From NCBI RefSeq assembly GCF_932526225.1, contig NC_064037.1:15314601-15376600 (forward strand): a stretch of 62,000 bases of DNA, given 5' to 3'. This DNA is from Nematostella vectensis (lineage: Eukaryota > Cnidaria > Anthozoa > Actiniaria > Edwardsiidae). Each line of letters starts with the position of its first letter. Within the stretch, counting starts at the first letter, position 1. Below are positions 35,625 through 48,433 of the stretch, in pieces. Both the position numbers and the translations under genes were made by a program. The notes beneath the pieces were generated by a model. The model saw only the letters and a program-made list of their open reading frames with translations, did no database searches and was not told the DNA's origin.

Positions 35625-38207
35625 ACTATCAACATACCATATCAACATATCTTTACCTTTTATGCACAATGTTATAGTACCGCCATCAACATACATATAT
35701 TTTCACCTTCTAAGCACAGTGTTATATTATATTACAACCATCAGCATACATATATCTTTACCTTCTAAGCACAGTGTTATAGTACATACCATCAGCATAC
35801 ATATATCTTTACCTTCTAAGCACAGTGTTGTAGTAAAACCATCAGCATACATATATCTTTACCTTCTAAGCACAGTGTTATAGTAAAACCATCAGCATAC
35901 ATATATCTTAACCTTCTAAGCACAGTGTTATAGTAAAACCATCAACATACATATATCTTTACCTTCTAAGCACAGTGTTATAATAAAACCATCAGCATAC
36001 ATATATCTTTACCTTCTAAGCACAGTGTTATAGTAAAACCATCAGCATACATATATCTTTTCCTTCTAAGCACAGTGTTATAGTAAAACCATCAACATAC
36101 ATATATCTTTACCTTCTAAGCACAGTGTTGTAGTAAAACCATCAGCATACATATATCTTTACCTTCTAAGCACAGTGTTGTAGTAAAACCATCAGCATAC
36201 ATATATCTTAACCTTCTAAGCACAGTGTTATAGTACATACCATCAGCATACATATATCGTTACCTTTTATGCACAATGTTATAGTAAAACCATCAACATA
36301 CATATATCTTTACCTTCTAAGCACAATGTTATAGTAAAACCATCAGCATACATATATCTTTACCTTCTAAGCACAGTGTTGTAGTAAAACCATCAGCATA
36401 CATATATCTTAACCTTCTAAGCACAATGTTATAGTACATACCATCAGCATACATATATCTTTACCTTTTATGCACAATGTTATAGTAAAACCATCAACAT
36501 ACATATATCTTTACCTTCTAAGCACAGTGTTATAGTAAAACCATCAGCATACATATATCTTTACCTTCTAAGCACAATGTTATAGTAAAACCATCAGCAT
36601 ACATATATCTTTACCTTCTAAGCACAGTGTTATAGTAAAACCATCAACATACATATATCTTTACCTTCTAAGCACAGTGTTATAGTAAAACCATCAACAT
36701 ACATATATCTTTACCTTCTTAAGTGTTATAGTAAAACCATCAGCATACATATATCTTTACCTTCTAAGCACAGTGTTATAGTAAAACCATCAGCATACAT
36801 ATATCTTAACCTTCTAAGCACAGTGTTATAGTAAAACCATCAACATACATATATCTTTACCTTCTAAGCACAGTGTTATAATAAAACCATCAGCATACAT
36901 ATATCTTTACCTTCTAAGCACAGTGTTATAGTAAAACCATCAGCATACATATATCTTTTCCTTCTAAGCACAGTGTTATAGTAAAACCATCAACATACAT
37001 ATATCTTTACCTTCTAAGCACAGTGTTGTAGTAAAACCATCAGCATACATATATCTTTACCTTCTAAGCACAGTGTTGTAGTAAAACCATCAGCATACAT
37101 ATATCTTAACCTTCTAAGCACAGTGTTATAGTACATACCATCAGCATACATATATCGTTACCTTTTATGCACAATGTTATAGTAAAACCATCAACATACA
37201 TATATCTTTACCTTCTAAGCACAATGTTATAGTAAAACCATCAGCATACATATATCTTTACCTTCTAAGCACAGTGTTGTAGTAAAACCATCAGCATACA
37301 TATATCTTAACCTTCTAAGCACAATGTTATAGTACATACCATCAGCATACATATATCTTTACCTTTTATGCACAATGTTATAGTAAAACCATCAACATAC
37401 ATATATCTTTACCTTCTAAGCACAGTGTTATAGTAAAACCATCAGCATACATATATCTTTACCTTCTAAGCACAATGTTATAGTAAAACCATCAGCATAC
37501 ATATATCTTTACCTTCTAAGCACAGTGTTATAGTAAAACCATCAACATACATATATCTTTACCTTCTAAGCACAGTGTTATAGTAAAACCATCAACATAC
37601 ATATATCTTTACCTTCTTAAGTGTTATAGTAAAACCATCAGCATACATATATCTTAACCTTCTAAGCACAGTGTTATAGTAAAACCATCAGCATACATAT
37701 ATCTTTACCTTCTAAGCACAGTGTTATAGTAAAACCATCAGCATACATATATCTTTACCTTCTAAGCACAGTGTTATAGTACATACCATCAGCATACATA
37801 TAAATCTTTACCTTCTAAGCACAGTGTTATAGTAAAACCATCAACATACATATATCTTTACCTTCTAAGCACAGTGTTATAGTAAAACCATCAACATACA
37901 TATATCTTTACCTTCTAAGCACAGTGTTATAGTAAAACCATCAACATACATATATCTTTACCTTCTTAAGTGTTATAGTAAAACCATCAGCATACATATA
38001 TCTTAACCTTCTAAGCACAGTGTTATAGTAAAACCATCAGCATACATATATCTTTACCTTCTAAGCACAGTGTTATAGTAAAACCATCAGCATACATATA
38101 TCTTTACCTTCTAAGCACAGTGTTATAATAAAACCATCAGCATACATATATCTTTTCCTTCTAAGCACAATGTTATAGTAAAACCATCAGCATACATATA
38201 TCTTTAC
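35625..38207 (-). repeat. Donor-derived minisatellite (50-bp unit, about 51 copies)
   Basis: Every unit has, on the minus strand, TGCTTAGAAG followed by GTAAAGATATATG. The exon at 38208-38580 ends ATGCTTAGAAG and its donor is GTAAAGATATATG, so the array starts at the real exon-intron junction and repeats it. An ACCTTCTTAAGTG variant recurs at 36713, 37611 and 37960, showing a higher-order period of about 900 bp (18 units) and a later 7-unit copy. Confidence 0.93.
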
Positions 38208-39212
38208 CTTCTAAGCATGTTCACCTTATCCCGGTAGAACCACTCGAGTGCTAACATCTTCACCGTACGAATCCCTGCGATTATTTCACCCATAATCCCT
38301 AACGGCTCATCCGCAAGCGCACAAGACTTCCGTTTAAGCTTTGATAGCTGACCAGCCATAGCTGAGATGTACACGGCTACGATAAAGTAAAATAAAACCC
38401 CGGACAACGCCTGCCAGCCAATAAGGACCACTAGTAAGACCAAAGCTACGGATATCTCGAAGAGAGCTACGATACCAGTGTGAGGACAGCACGCTCCAGG
38501 CGCAAGGAGTCGTTGGAGGCCAGGTTTATTGTGCTCCCAGTACTGATGCTCGCTATACCTGCTCGACTCAAGTACAGCAACTGAAATTGAAGTTCAAGGT
38601 AACGTGAGAAAATGATAAATCACTCAATAAATCTCGGAATATCCTTAATAACCTCGCGTTAAGCACCTACCTCACTAGAGGATGAAATCTGCGATGTCAT
38701 AATGTTTACTTCAAGGGCAAATTCAGGGAATTTTTAATGGCTGGGGTGGCTATTTACTCTTCCTCATTTTAGACTTAAAAAGTAAATTGATATTATCTAC
38801 ACCCTATTGCCCGTCCTTTGTACAACTCTTGTTTTCTCTTTCAAGGGTGAATTAAGAGGAAGAGAGGAGGTTGTTTACGTCGACGTGGGCGTCGATAATA
38901 CGACGCCGACGTCGTTTTATCGCCTTTGTCTATAAAAGTATGCGCGCCCATGCATCAAGAGTCGGTTCACCTACGCATCAAGTTGTTTGCTTACGGATAA
39001 AAATACGAGCTACTCTAGGGTTTTCTCAACAAAACACATTTAGTTCGAACATACATCGCTCTGTTTAAGAAAAATCTATCCATTTAATTCTATTTTGGTC
39101 GAAGTATTTTGTGTCATAACCTAGATTTAATGAATCCCGCATTTTTCCCTTACTCGCTTGTAGATGACTCCAGTGATCGCTACTCGTACACACATGCCCT
39201 GTAGTAGCGACT

Positions 39213-40033
39213 GATAATCAGGGTGATGTGTTCCCTGCTAGCAGAGGCCTCTTTTCTCTGTATTTCGCTGGGATGGAGTTCGCGAGGAAAAGATACCTCT
39301 GCCATGGGTCGAAACTGTTTCTGTTGCGCATGCGTGAGCGTTAATAAGCGACCGACGTGCCAAAACCCGTACCATCGCGCGAAAGCTGTCAATATGCTTT
39401 GCATAGGTTTAGTCGGAAATCATGAATCAAACTCCGGTTAGCTCTCCTCTTCGAAAAAAGAAAACAACTGTTCAATTTCAATCACCTAAAACGTCACTAA
39501 AAAGATTGGACAACAAACGCAGCAAAGAAGAGTTTTGTCTTGTTTGTGGGATTAATTTCAAGACATCTGGGCAGGCGAGTTTCTTCAATGTAAATATCGC
39601 ACAGTTGGATTCGAAGAAAATGTTACAAAACTTTTTGGTAAACTTAGATCAGCTATTCCCAGAAGAATATGCAAAACCTGTAAACGGAAGATTGACTCGT
39701 TAGTCAAAAGAGAGAAAATTCTGAATGAAGATAAGGCATTGAATGGCTTCTTTTATAATTCGTCGCGTGATATTTCTACGGAGGACGCCGTTTCGAATGC
39801 GGGCTTATTATCCCGCAGCGGATATACGTTTCATGCATGCGCTAGTCATTGTGGGCTCAAATAGTGGCCAGTAATTAATGAACGGAGCATGCGCTCTGGA
39901 TCTCGTCCACGATCGTGGACGGCGGTTTGATCAAACGAACTTGCGACCCATGGCAGAGGTATCTTTTCCTCGCGAACTCCAGCTCATCCAAATACAGAGA
40001 AAAGAGGCCTCTGCTAGCAGGGAAGGTGATGTG
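39213..40033. repeat. Inverted repeat pair (about 90-100 bp arms) around a gene fragment
   Basis: 39216-39312 and 39945-40033 are inverted copies: CCTGCTAGCAGAGGCCTCTT and GATACCTCTGCCATGGGTCG on the left match AAGAGGCCTCTGCTAGCAGG and CGACCCATGGCAGAGGTATC on the right. Each arm could encode the same short peptide (MAEVSFPREL then IQRKEASASRE), so the arms may be an inverted first exon. Confidence 0.75.
39422..39865 (+). pseudogene. Zinc-binding (CxxC...CxxC) protein fragment with a frameshift
   Basis: The first frame (ATG 39422) reads SPKTSLKRLDNKR then EEFCLVCGINFKTSGQASFF. The match continues after a one-base frame change near 39592 as KYRTVGFEENVTKLFGKL, RRICKTCKRKIDSLVKREK, and ends near 39865. 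Two Cys pairs (CLVC and CKTC) about 50 residues apart with a TKLFGKL-like helix between resemble ZAD-like zinc-binding modules, but I cannot name the family. No introns evident. A real small intron at the break cannot be excluded. Confidence 0.5.
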
Positions 40034-40119
40034 ACGCGAACACTTTAACCAGCGAGACGATAGTGATACCCATGACGTAAAGCCCAGCTGAAGTCTGATC
40101 CATGTGAGATGTCATCGAC

Positions 40120-40760
40120 AATGAAAACTAGCACAAAGCTAAGGCTATTTTTTTATAAGTCGCTCATCATTAAACAAATCAAGTCATCCTTTGTTTTTAG
40201 CGTAAGCCATTCGTCGTAACACAAGGCAGGAGGAAGGGGAGAGGCAGAAGGGCGTTTTCCCTCCCCCTAACAAAAAAAGCGCCCCCTCACAACTTTCGGT
40301 TACAGAAAATAGCGCCTCTCCCCGCACTACAAAAAGGAACCCCCCCCCCCCCCTTCCCTCCCGTCCACTTCTTTGAGTGGATGTGTGTGGGTTTTTTTCA
40401 CACATATCAAGAAGGTTTAGCCAAAATTTGTCGTTTTTTTTGCCAAACTCAGTCACTTCCATATAACATAATATACTCCTTACTTGGAAAAAAACTGCAT
40501 GATTCTTGTCATTGAAATGTATTTTAAAACGTCTGTGCTCGCCCTCCTTGACTTTTGAGAACGACGTGCAATGTTATAAGGGTAGTTTCGGCGTTGACAA
40601 AACCAGGATCGGATCGGAATATGGAGATGACAGAAAGTTTCGCAATGTTTCTGTGGAGATTGTTCGTCTCAATGACACGGTAAGGGATCGATCGAGGTAA
40701 AAACAACGGTAGATCTTACACCTCTTGCCACCAATGTGGGACCACACCGCCACCCCTGAA
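40120..40760. repeat. Dispersed repeat, related to 1786-2590
   Basis: Same ordered blocks as the copy at 1786-2590. Inside, 40562-40679 on the plus strand could be an exon (NDVQCYKGSFGVDKTRIG then FRNVSVEIVRLNDT, donor GTAAGGG), but I do not recognise the product. Confidence 0.5.
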
Positions 40761-42245
40761 AGGGTTACACATTGAGTGTTTTTTTTTTTACTTCTATTAG
40801 AAGTTACTAGGTGGTTACCTGTGAAATATTCACGAAAAGCAATTCTTTGTTGTATAAAACTTTTTGAGGTATATTTCAATTCTCAATGTATTGGGCTGTG
40901 CTTTAGGGGAATAGTTGTAATTAAATGCCTCCCTTTTGAGTCCCCAATATATTTATCTCATATTTAATTTACCTTATAAAAATGTGAAAAGGCGCTTTCT
41001 ATAAAATACCGCCCGTATTTTAGTATTCCACCTTTTCCTATATCCGTGTTGGGAACCCTGTGTATGATGTTTTCGGCGGGAATCGGACGACCAAATTCAA
41101 ACCATGCCAGTTATCACGTTCATATGTTGGGTTTTGTAAATAAGAGAGTGGATCGTTAATCCTCGCTTTGTTTGTGGGCCTGAAAACACAAAATGACCGC
41201 CAACTATTCGGAATGAACAAACCTTTTTATAAAAAAAAATCGAAGAGTTTTTCTTATATCGAGATTGATCTGATAAAATAAGAAGTGTTGTGCACGATCT
41301 TGGTCTGATTAAATAAGCGTCCGTCCTTTCATGAATTGGATTGAAGTTGTTCAAAAGTCAAAAGTCTTGCGGTTATTGATAAAAGCTCTTTTCTTCCGTT
41401 TTCTTGTTTGCGAACCGTTTTATCACGGGCTTTAGGATAATTTGACTCCGAAATGCCTCCGCCACCTGGTAAATGAGTAACTCGACCACCTCAACCCCCA
41501 GCGGCGCGTTTTTTCGAAAAAACGTGCCGCTGAGGGTCGAGCGGTGGCGGGGCGGTTACATACCGCGTCGTTTGAAAGGTTGCAAGCACGTAGGGACAGA
41601 GCTGGCTGTAGGAGCGAAACCAAGGCAAATACATCCAGTTGAAGTAGGGATATGTGCTATATTCAACACTAACAAGACGATAGACTTCATTTCGCAGTCA
41701 AATTATCCTATAGCCCGTGGTTTTGTTTATGCGCGATGGAGCTAAGGCAGGGCAGTAGCAGGGGGTGGGGCACTGGAAGCATATTTTCTTGATGTTTCTG
41801 TATTGTGCTACCCCTATCTTATGGGGGCTGCTACGGCTCTGTAAAGAATCTACTTTCTTTTCGAGGTAGGAATAATGCCTTTCTAAATAACGGCTGTGTT
41901 TTCAACTACAATTAATCTATCTATGCAATAAAACTTCGGCAAGTATTCGAATTCTTTTTCAAATTTGATTTTCCGCGCACGCGAAGGTTCGTTTACACAT
42001 CTTCAGAAATTGTCTAGAATAAGATTTCTCCTCTACGATCATATTTTTGGAGATAGACTTATCACTGTATACTTTTAGTGTGTTTTTCTTGAGAGACACG
42101 AAGATCTGAAGGTTATTAGTACTTTTTGCTGCGGGAAATGAATTATTTTCGTGCTTCTGTGAAATCTTGAAAATAGCGCCTTTGCGAATGATATCCTTTC
42201 GCTTACAAAAACGCGTGTGTTTAAACTTTTCTATCCGGTATAATC
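40761..42245. other. Gene-poor stretch
   Basis: Only short unsupported frames and one foldback element (41424-41720). Duplicon copy 3 starts near 42,246 with CGTCCCATGATCTCC. Confidence 0.5.
41424..41720. mobile_element. Foldback element, about 297 bp
   Basis: The ends are inverted (CACGGGCTTTAGGATAATTTG at the left against CACGGGCTATAGGATAATTTG reversed). A second inverted pair sits inside (GCCTCCGCCACC/GGTGGCGGGG). A central palindrome, CAGCGGCGCGTTTTTT and its near reverse complement, is centred on TTCGAA at about 41517. Confidence 0.7.
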
Positions 42246-42361
42246 GCACTCGTCCCATGATCTCCACACCATGACTTCATATTTGAAAGCCGGGCCACCA
42301 TCTTCTTTCACGATTTGTTTACGATGGTTTTAGTGTGGGATGTATCTTTTTTTTGCGTCAC

Positions 42362-42475
42362 TCTGTCCTCTAATATATGCACATATGACGTCACAGAGTG
42401 CTCGGCGCAGTCGAGTTGCATGACTGTTGTTCATGACGCGCTGTGACGTCTTCTGTGCATCTATTAGAGGACAGA
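42362..42475. repeat. Inverted-repeat element with TGACGTCA (copy 3)
   Basis: Best preserved copy: CTGTCCTCTAATATATGCAC on the left and CTGTCCTCTAATAGATGCAC on the right (reversed), followed by ATGACGTCACAG and AAGACGTCACAG respectively. Confidence 0.7.
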
Positions 42476-43228
42476 CGCATAAAACAATAAGATCTGTTTT
42501 ATACAACAATAAAAATGTATCTAAATTTGGATACGCGCGCGCATGCCGACTCCAAGCGTGCGCGTGTCCTATTATAACACATGGACTCCTTGACCAATCA
42601 GAGCACACAATTTACGAGTATCATTGTATGAATTGTAATAATTCAAAAGGAAAAGTATTTGTTTTCAAAATCGCTTGAGGACAATCAGTCTCGACCTTCA
42701 GACACCATTATAAATAGAAAGTCTCTTGAATTTTTGGAGGTGCACCGCTTTCTACCACTGTATCTTAGAATACGAACAAGGGGTAGTAGCGGCTAGAGAG
42801 ATCCCCCCCTCAAAAGAACCAAATGGTGACCGCCCTCGCCCAAAACTTCTAAAGGTTTCTGGTCTTCAGCAATAAACATAAGCAAAACGGTGTAAACAGT
42901 TCTTTTATTTACATTTAGACATAAATTTATATCAAGTAAGCTTATCGGCAGAGTAAAATCCACTACTTACAGTGGTAAACATACTTGACAGCGCCATAGC
43001 CGACAAAAAGCCTTCAAAAAAGAACACAAACAAAAAAGAAGAAAACGTAAACCAAGGGAACCATTTTCATTTAGCCCAACTAAAATCATCCTAGAGTTAT
43101 AATCTATGAAGTTATTTTCTCTTAGTAACTGCTACTGCCACAGACTTATATAGAGTACAAAACACTGATGTGGTTGCCTCAACGTAAAATACACGCGATC
43201 AAGCAAGACAATAACCTAAATACAATAA

Positions 43229-46020
43229 CTAAATACCGTATAGATAATATATATCTGAAGCTATAACGAAATCCTCAACTTGACTGTCTACACCCTGCTC
43301 GTATTGTTTGTACTCTAGGTATGGTGAGGTAAAACCCTGCAAGGAACTAAAGGAACTATAAAACGTGAATCGAGAGAAGACTTCACGGCTTTTGAGACAC
43401 ACCGAGTGAGGCTTGAGGCATGTGTTGAGAATCGGGTCGTTCTCGTGGAACAGGTGGTTTAGCGACTGACTCTTCGCACATGCCTCAATTATAGCCCGCT
43501 TACCTTTCTCGCTGATGTTATTGTGGGTGATGGTAAGAACCTGCAGGGATTTATTTTTAGCCACAGACCGGGCGAGCTCACACATTCCTTCGTCATCTAT
43601 ACCAGCACAAGCTACGGACAGTTCCTCTAGATTTGTGTTTTTTGACAAAGCTTTAGCAAGATCTCTGACATCAAGCACATCTATATTACAATAATCAATA
43701 CGTAGATATTTGAGTTTGCAACCGTTTTCTATAACTTTAGCAATAGCTTTTGCTCCTTTTGTACCTATAATGTTCCTTGACAAATCTAAATGCGTAGCAT
43801 TTTGAATGACTTTTGCTAAAGCCGAAACGCCGGTGGCACCTATACAAGAATCTTCTATTTGAATCTTTTCGAGTGTTGTGTTTTGCGAAAGACCAGAAGC
43901 GATACCCTGTGCACCGGAATCACCAATATTACCACCAAATAGTGAAAGGCAAGTGATAGTAGTGTTGTGTCTCAACATTTCACCCAATGCTCGTCCTGCT
44001 TCAGGCGTCATGTTTCCACCTATAATCCCGAGAGTTCGCACTGTTGTATTCACCTTCAATGCTTCAGCAATACTTGCAACACCAGCATCCCCTAAATACT
44101 CACCACCAATATAAACAACATTGAGACTAGTGTTATCCACTAAGACCTTGGCGAGCTCGCTTGCACATGCATCACCTAAGCTATTAACACTAATGTCAAT
44201 TGTTGACAGTGTTGAGTTGTTCTTCAGAGATTTGAATAAACTCGTCCCCATCTCGTACTCGGGCCGATCGAGAACGCCAACACACAGACAGAGATACCGC
44301 AAAGATTTGTTACGTGATAGCACATTAGCCATGGCTTCTTCAAAATTTCCATCATGAAATGGGAACGCCTCGAACAAGATGTAGAGCTTTTGAACCGATG
44401 AAAAAGCGGCTAACACTTCTGTTAACTGACCAGTCTCAGTTGCTATACCAGTATCTACACTATCAGCTATATGCAGAAAAAGATCACTAAGAGGACGCAA
44501 ACCGCTGACATAACCAACTGTTTGCAGGCTCTCAAAATAAGTCAAATCTTGAGATAACAAATACGACAGTCCTAACAGTGTGGAGGGACGAGAAGCCGTG
44601 ACATAAACTCTACACGGTAAAAGGTGGTACACGTTTTTTAACAAATTGACAAATTCGCTTTCTAACTTTTTGCATTCCACTAGACACTGACACAGCAATT
44701 TGAGAGCGATAGAGTGATTATCAACATCACATAGAGGAATACCTTGTGGTGGACACTCAAGTACTTTCCGAGCAAGAGATTCAACAACATTCACTGCATC
44801 GCTACCCACCATCGCAGCGAGGTCATAACGATTAACGCATTCAAATAAACGCGTATCACCAATTACTTCAGGTTCAACAACTCCCTGCCGCAGTCTTCTA
44901 GCTAAATATACGGCACAGAAATAGTCCTGGAAAGACTTGTGAAAAAAGGAAAACATTTCAACTGGTCTTATCCCGCATTGAGGTTTTTGCCTTTTTAAAA
45001 ACCCTACTCTTTTCAGGTCTTCTGATACTTTTGTCAGAGAAAAAGTGACAGCATTTTTTCTTAGATTTTCAAAAGCAACTTTACCGATTTCTAAGGTTAG
45101 CGTTTGAATATCGTGTTCGTCTAATTTTCTGTTTTCCTTCTCGAAATACCTCCTTATATGTGAGTATGCTACCTTGTCGTACAGTTCCCTCATAGTAATA
45201 TTGTGGCTGAAGTCTTCTCTCGTGTGGGCTTTAACGCATTCTTGATAGCAAAGACAATACAGCGCTACTGTGAGGGGATTAGACAAGCTTAAATTTCTAA
45301 TCGAGTTGGAAAAATGTTGACTCTCTAAATCGGATGGGAAGAAATTACTAATATAGTCATCTACATTACACAACCCCTTAATCTGCAGAATGTTACCCCC
45401 CACGAAGTGCCTGTACAGGGTCTTGTCTGGTCTGCTTGTAACAAGAATATAGCTAAGGGCTAACGCATTTCTGCTGATTACCTTATTTAAGCTTTCTTTG
45501 ACGCTATTTGCCTGTAAGGGAATTTCATCTAAACCATCCAAAATAACCATTACCTTTCCCTGATTGTGCTTGATGTATTGAAAAATCACCAGTCTCTCTT
45601 TATCTGTGATCTCCTCAGGTAACAGCTGTTCTTGGATGGCTTGGAATATCCCACCACCTTGATTTCCTTCCTTCATTTCACTGCACTTCAAGACGAGGAG
45701 TAACTCCACTTCTGGAAAGGTACTAGATCCAGACAAGACTCCTTTAGCCCAGTCTGAGGCCAATTTCTTGGTCAAGGTAGTCTTGCCGGCACCCGAGTCA
45801 CCCTCCAAAAGCACCTTGCACGCTTCCTTCACTTTCCCATCAACAACAAACATATTATTCATCTTCACTTCAAGATCAGTGTCTTTTCTAACGATCTTTG
45901 GCTCCGTGAACATGCTGTCAAGGGAGAAGTCGTGCTCTTCAAGGTTTTCTAGGGGCTCTACCAGCGCCATTTCACCAGTCGTGTACTTTTCACACAGACA
46001 CTTAATGAAGTGTGCGATAA
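43229..46020 (-). CDS. NLR gene 3: NACHT-LRR exon
   Basis: Same exon structure as genes 1 and 2, starting at the conserved CCCCATAG acceptor (46021-46022), with intact Walker A, Walker B, TSRP, FFHKSFQDYFCA and ~10 LRRs. It shares TDKERL and YILVTSRP with gene 2, but RRLRQGVVEPE and the FPFxDGNFEEAMANVL segment with gene 1, so it is mosaic relative to them. The tail has a three-codon-scale insertion (FTFYSSFSSLQGF). The predicted full protein is 1,269 aa, but the linker exon at 48434-48600 has a TAA (48570-48572). Expression of this exon therefore needs another start, for example the in-frame ATG of MALVEPLENLEEHDF. Confidence 0.92.
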
Positions 46021-46139
46021 CTATGGGGAAAACAAAAATAATAAGATAACTTTTCAATAATATGTACATATTTCAAATAATGCTTGGTATGATATTAAGA
46101 TATCATAGATTATATCCCACTGATGAATTTTCACGCGCG

Positions 46140-47487
46140 CTCATTGGTCAATACGAGTCACGTGCACATTTTCACAGTTCTAATGAAAAAAAAATGTTGC
46201 ATGGATTGTTATCTTTCGCGAAATGCAAAAATTCCATGCACGTCTGCGCGCGCAGAATACACTTTTCGCATTTCCAGTGTAGTCACTGGGATATAAAATA
46301 AATAAACCCCTTCTTTGGCTCAGTTTGATATCTGCGGATAATGTCTGCAGATGAGAAATGGTCCCCAAGAAGCTTCGCTTCTTGGCCAACTGTTTATTTT
46401 ACGTACCATTTCTCATCCTTGGACATTATCCGCCGATATCCCGGCCGCCAGAAGGAGTTTATTTACTAAATAATGGCAGACCTGGTAACAGACAGATGGG
46501 AAATGGGTAATCAGAATAATCTTGATTAAGGGATTGTTCATTACATACACCGAGGGGAAGCGAAGATTTTTCCTCAAGACACCTAAAAATTTGAGAGCCC
46601 CTCTTTCATTGTAAACTTTTTTTTGCTGCCCCCCCCCCTTTCAGAACCCAAAAATTTTCGAGCCCCCCCCCCCCCCCAATACGACCTAATAAACTAAAAA
46701 AGTATTTAATTCTAGAAAATGAAGTTACCCTCCTTAACCGAGTTTATGATACAGTCAATTTCATTATTATTTTAGAGTCTGACATCTCTTCTTCACAACT
46801 TTTGGTTTCAGGTCTCATTGGTCAATACGAGTCACGTGCACATTTTCACAGTTCTAATGAAAAAAAAATGTTGCATGGATTGTTATCTTTCGTTAATGGC
46901 AAAAATTCCAGTGCACGTCAGCGCATGCAGAATACACTTTTCGCATTTCCAGTGTAGTCACTGGGATATAAAATAAATAAACCCCTTCTTTGGCTCACTT
47001 TGATATCGGCGGATAATGTCTGCAGATGAGAAATGGTCCTCAAAATTTCAGTTGCCCTCGAAGCTTCGCTTCTTGGCCAACTGTTTATTTTTCGTACCAT
47101 TTCTCATCCTTGGACATTATCCGCCGATATCCCAGCCGCCAGAAGGGGTTTATTTACTAAATAACGGCAGGTAATGACCTGGTAACAGACAGATGGGAAA
47201 TGGGTAATCAGATTAATCTTGATTAAGGGATAGTTCATTACATACACCAAGGGGAAGTTAAGATTTTTCCTAAGACACCTAAAAAATTTCGAGCCCCTCT
47301 TTCATTGTAAACATTTTTTTTGCTGCCCCCCCCCTTTCAGAACCCAAAAATTTTCGAGCCCACCCCCCCATACGACCTTAATAAGCTAAAAAAGTATTTA
47401 ATTCTAGAAAATGAAGTTACCCTCCTTAACCGAGTTGATGATACAGTCAATTTCATTATTATTTTAGAGTCTGACATCTCTTCTTCA
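46140..47487. repeat. 674-bp tandem duplication in the NLR 3 intron, with full-length foldback elements
   Basis: The segment starting CTCATTGGTCAATACGAGTC at 46140 recurs at 46814. Each half contains the foldback element (46293-46475 and 46970-47165) with both arms present: GATAATGTCTGCAGATGAGAAATG and, inverted, CATTTCTCATCCTTGGACATTATC. Confidence 0.8.
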
Positions 47488-48433
47488 CAACTTTTGGTTT
47501 CAGGCCTCGCCCTTATATATATTTTTTTGTATGTAAAATCGTGTAAAATGGTGCAGGTTTTTTTTTTAAAATCATCCCCCAATTCTACGTCAGCCCAATG
47601 CTATATGCACCGATATCTACACCTAAAGTGGAGATGGAACTTTACGTAATTAACTTGACACTTGAACATAAATATGCCCAAAATATAGCTTAAGCTGTAA
47701 TCCATGACACCCTTTTTAGATTTAGCAGATTAATGTCAGCCACCATTTTTTCATCCTATCAAAGTGTGAGAAAGCATTTTTATTGTCTGATTTGGGGAAG
47801 CTTTTGCGATATTTTCTTAATGAATTTGGTAAATGAAGTAAAAGATTTTATTTTTAGGTGGTTATTTTAATATTTCTTTTGACAATTTTGTTTTTGGAAT
47901 ATTGGCTGAAAACAATAGGTGTTAATAACAAAGGCCCTTAAAAAACATTTTGAAAACTAAATAAAGACAGACACCACGGATTTCAACAGTTTCAGTTAAC
48001 TGTTTGAAAAAGAAAAAAAGTCGATTGTGTTCATGGAAAGTGCTTATTTTGATCAAACATACTTTTCTCCTCACAATTTCAACTTCTCATTCTCTAATTA
48101 TTCGCTTTAATTGAAAGTGGTTATTTCAAACAAATTTGCTTTTTTTATAACAATTTCGACTTGTATACAGTACCAAGAGTTGATCTCTATCCACTAAAAG
48201 TTGTCAGAAACGTTTTTGTTTTAGGGGGGTACTCTCTTAAACCCTTACACAATAATAAACATCCCAGTCTCATTGAATTTAAACAAATATATTATTTTTG
48301 TGAATTTCGTATATTTTTTTTGAAAGCTCCATATCCTCTGATGCTAAACTGAGCCCTTTCACATAATAATAAACATCCCAGTCTCATTTAATTTAAACAA
48401 ATACATAATTTTTATGAATTTCATATATTGTAC
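47488..48433. other. Intron of NLR gene 3, no gene seen
   Basis: AT-rich, copy-3-specific in part. A 114-bp-offset duplication (48240 and 48354) repeats AATAATAAACATCCCAG and the tail of the linker exon (AAAGCTCCATATCCTCTGAT). Confidence 0.55.
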
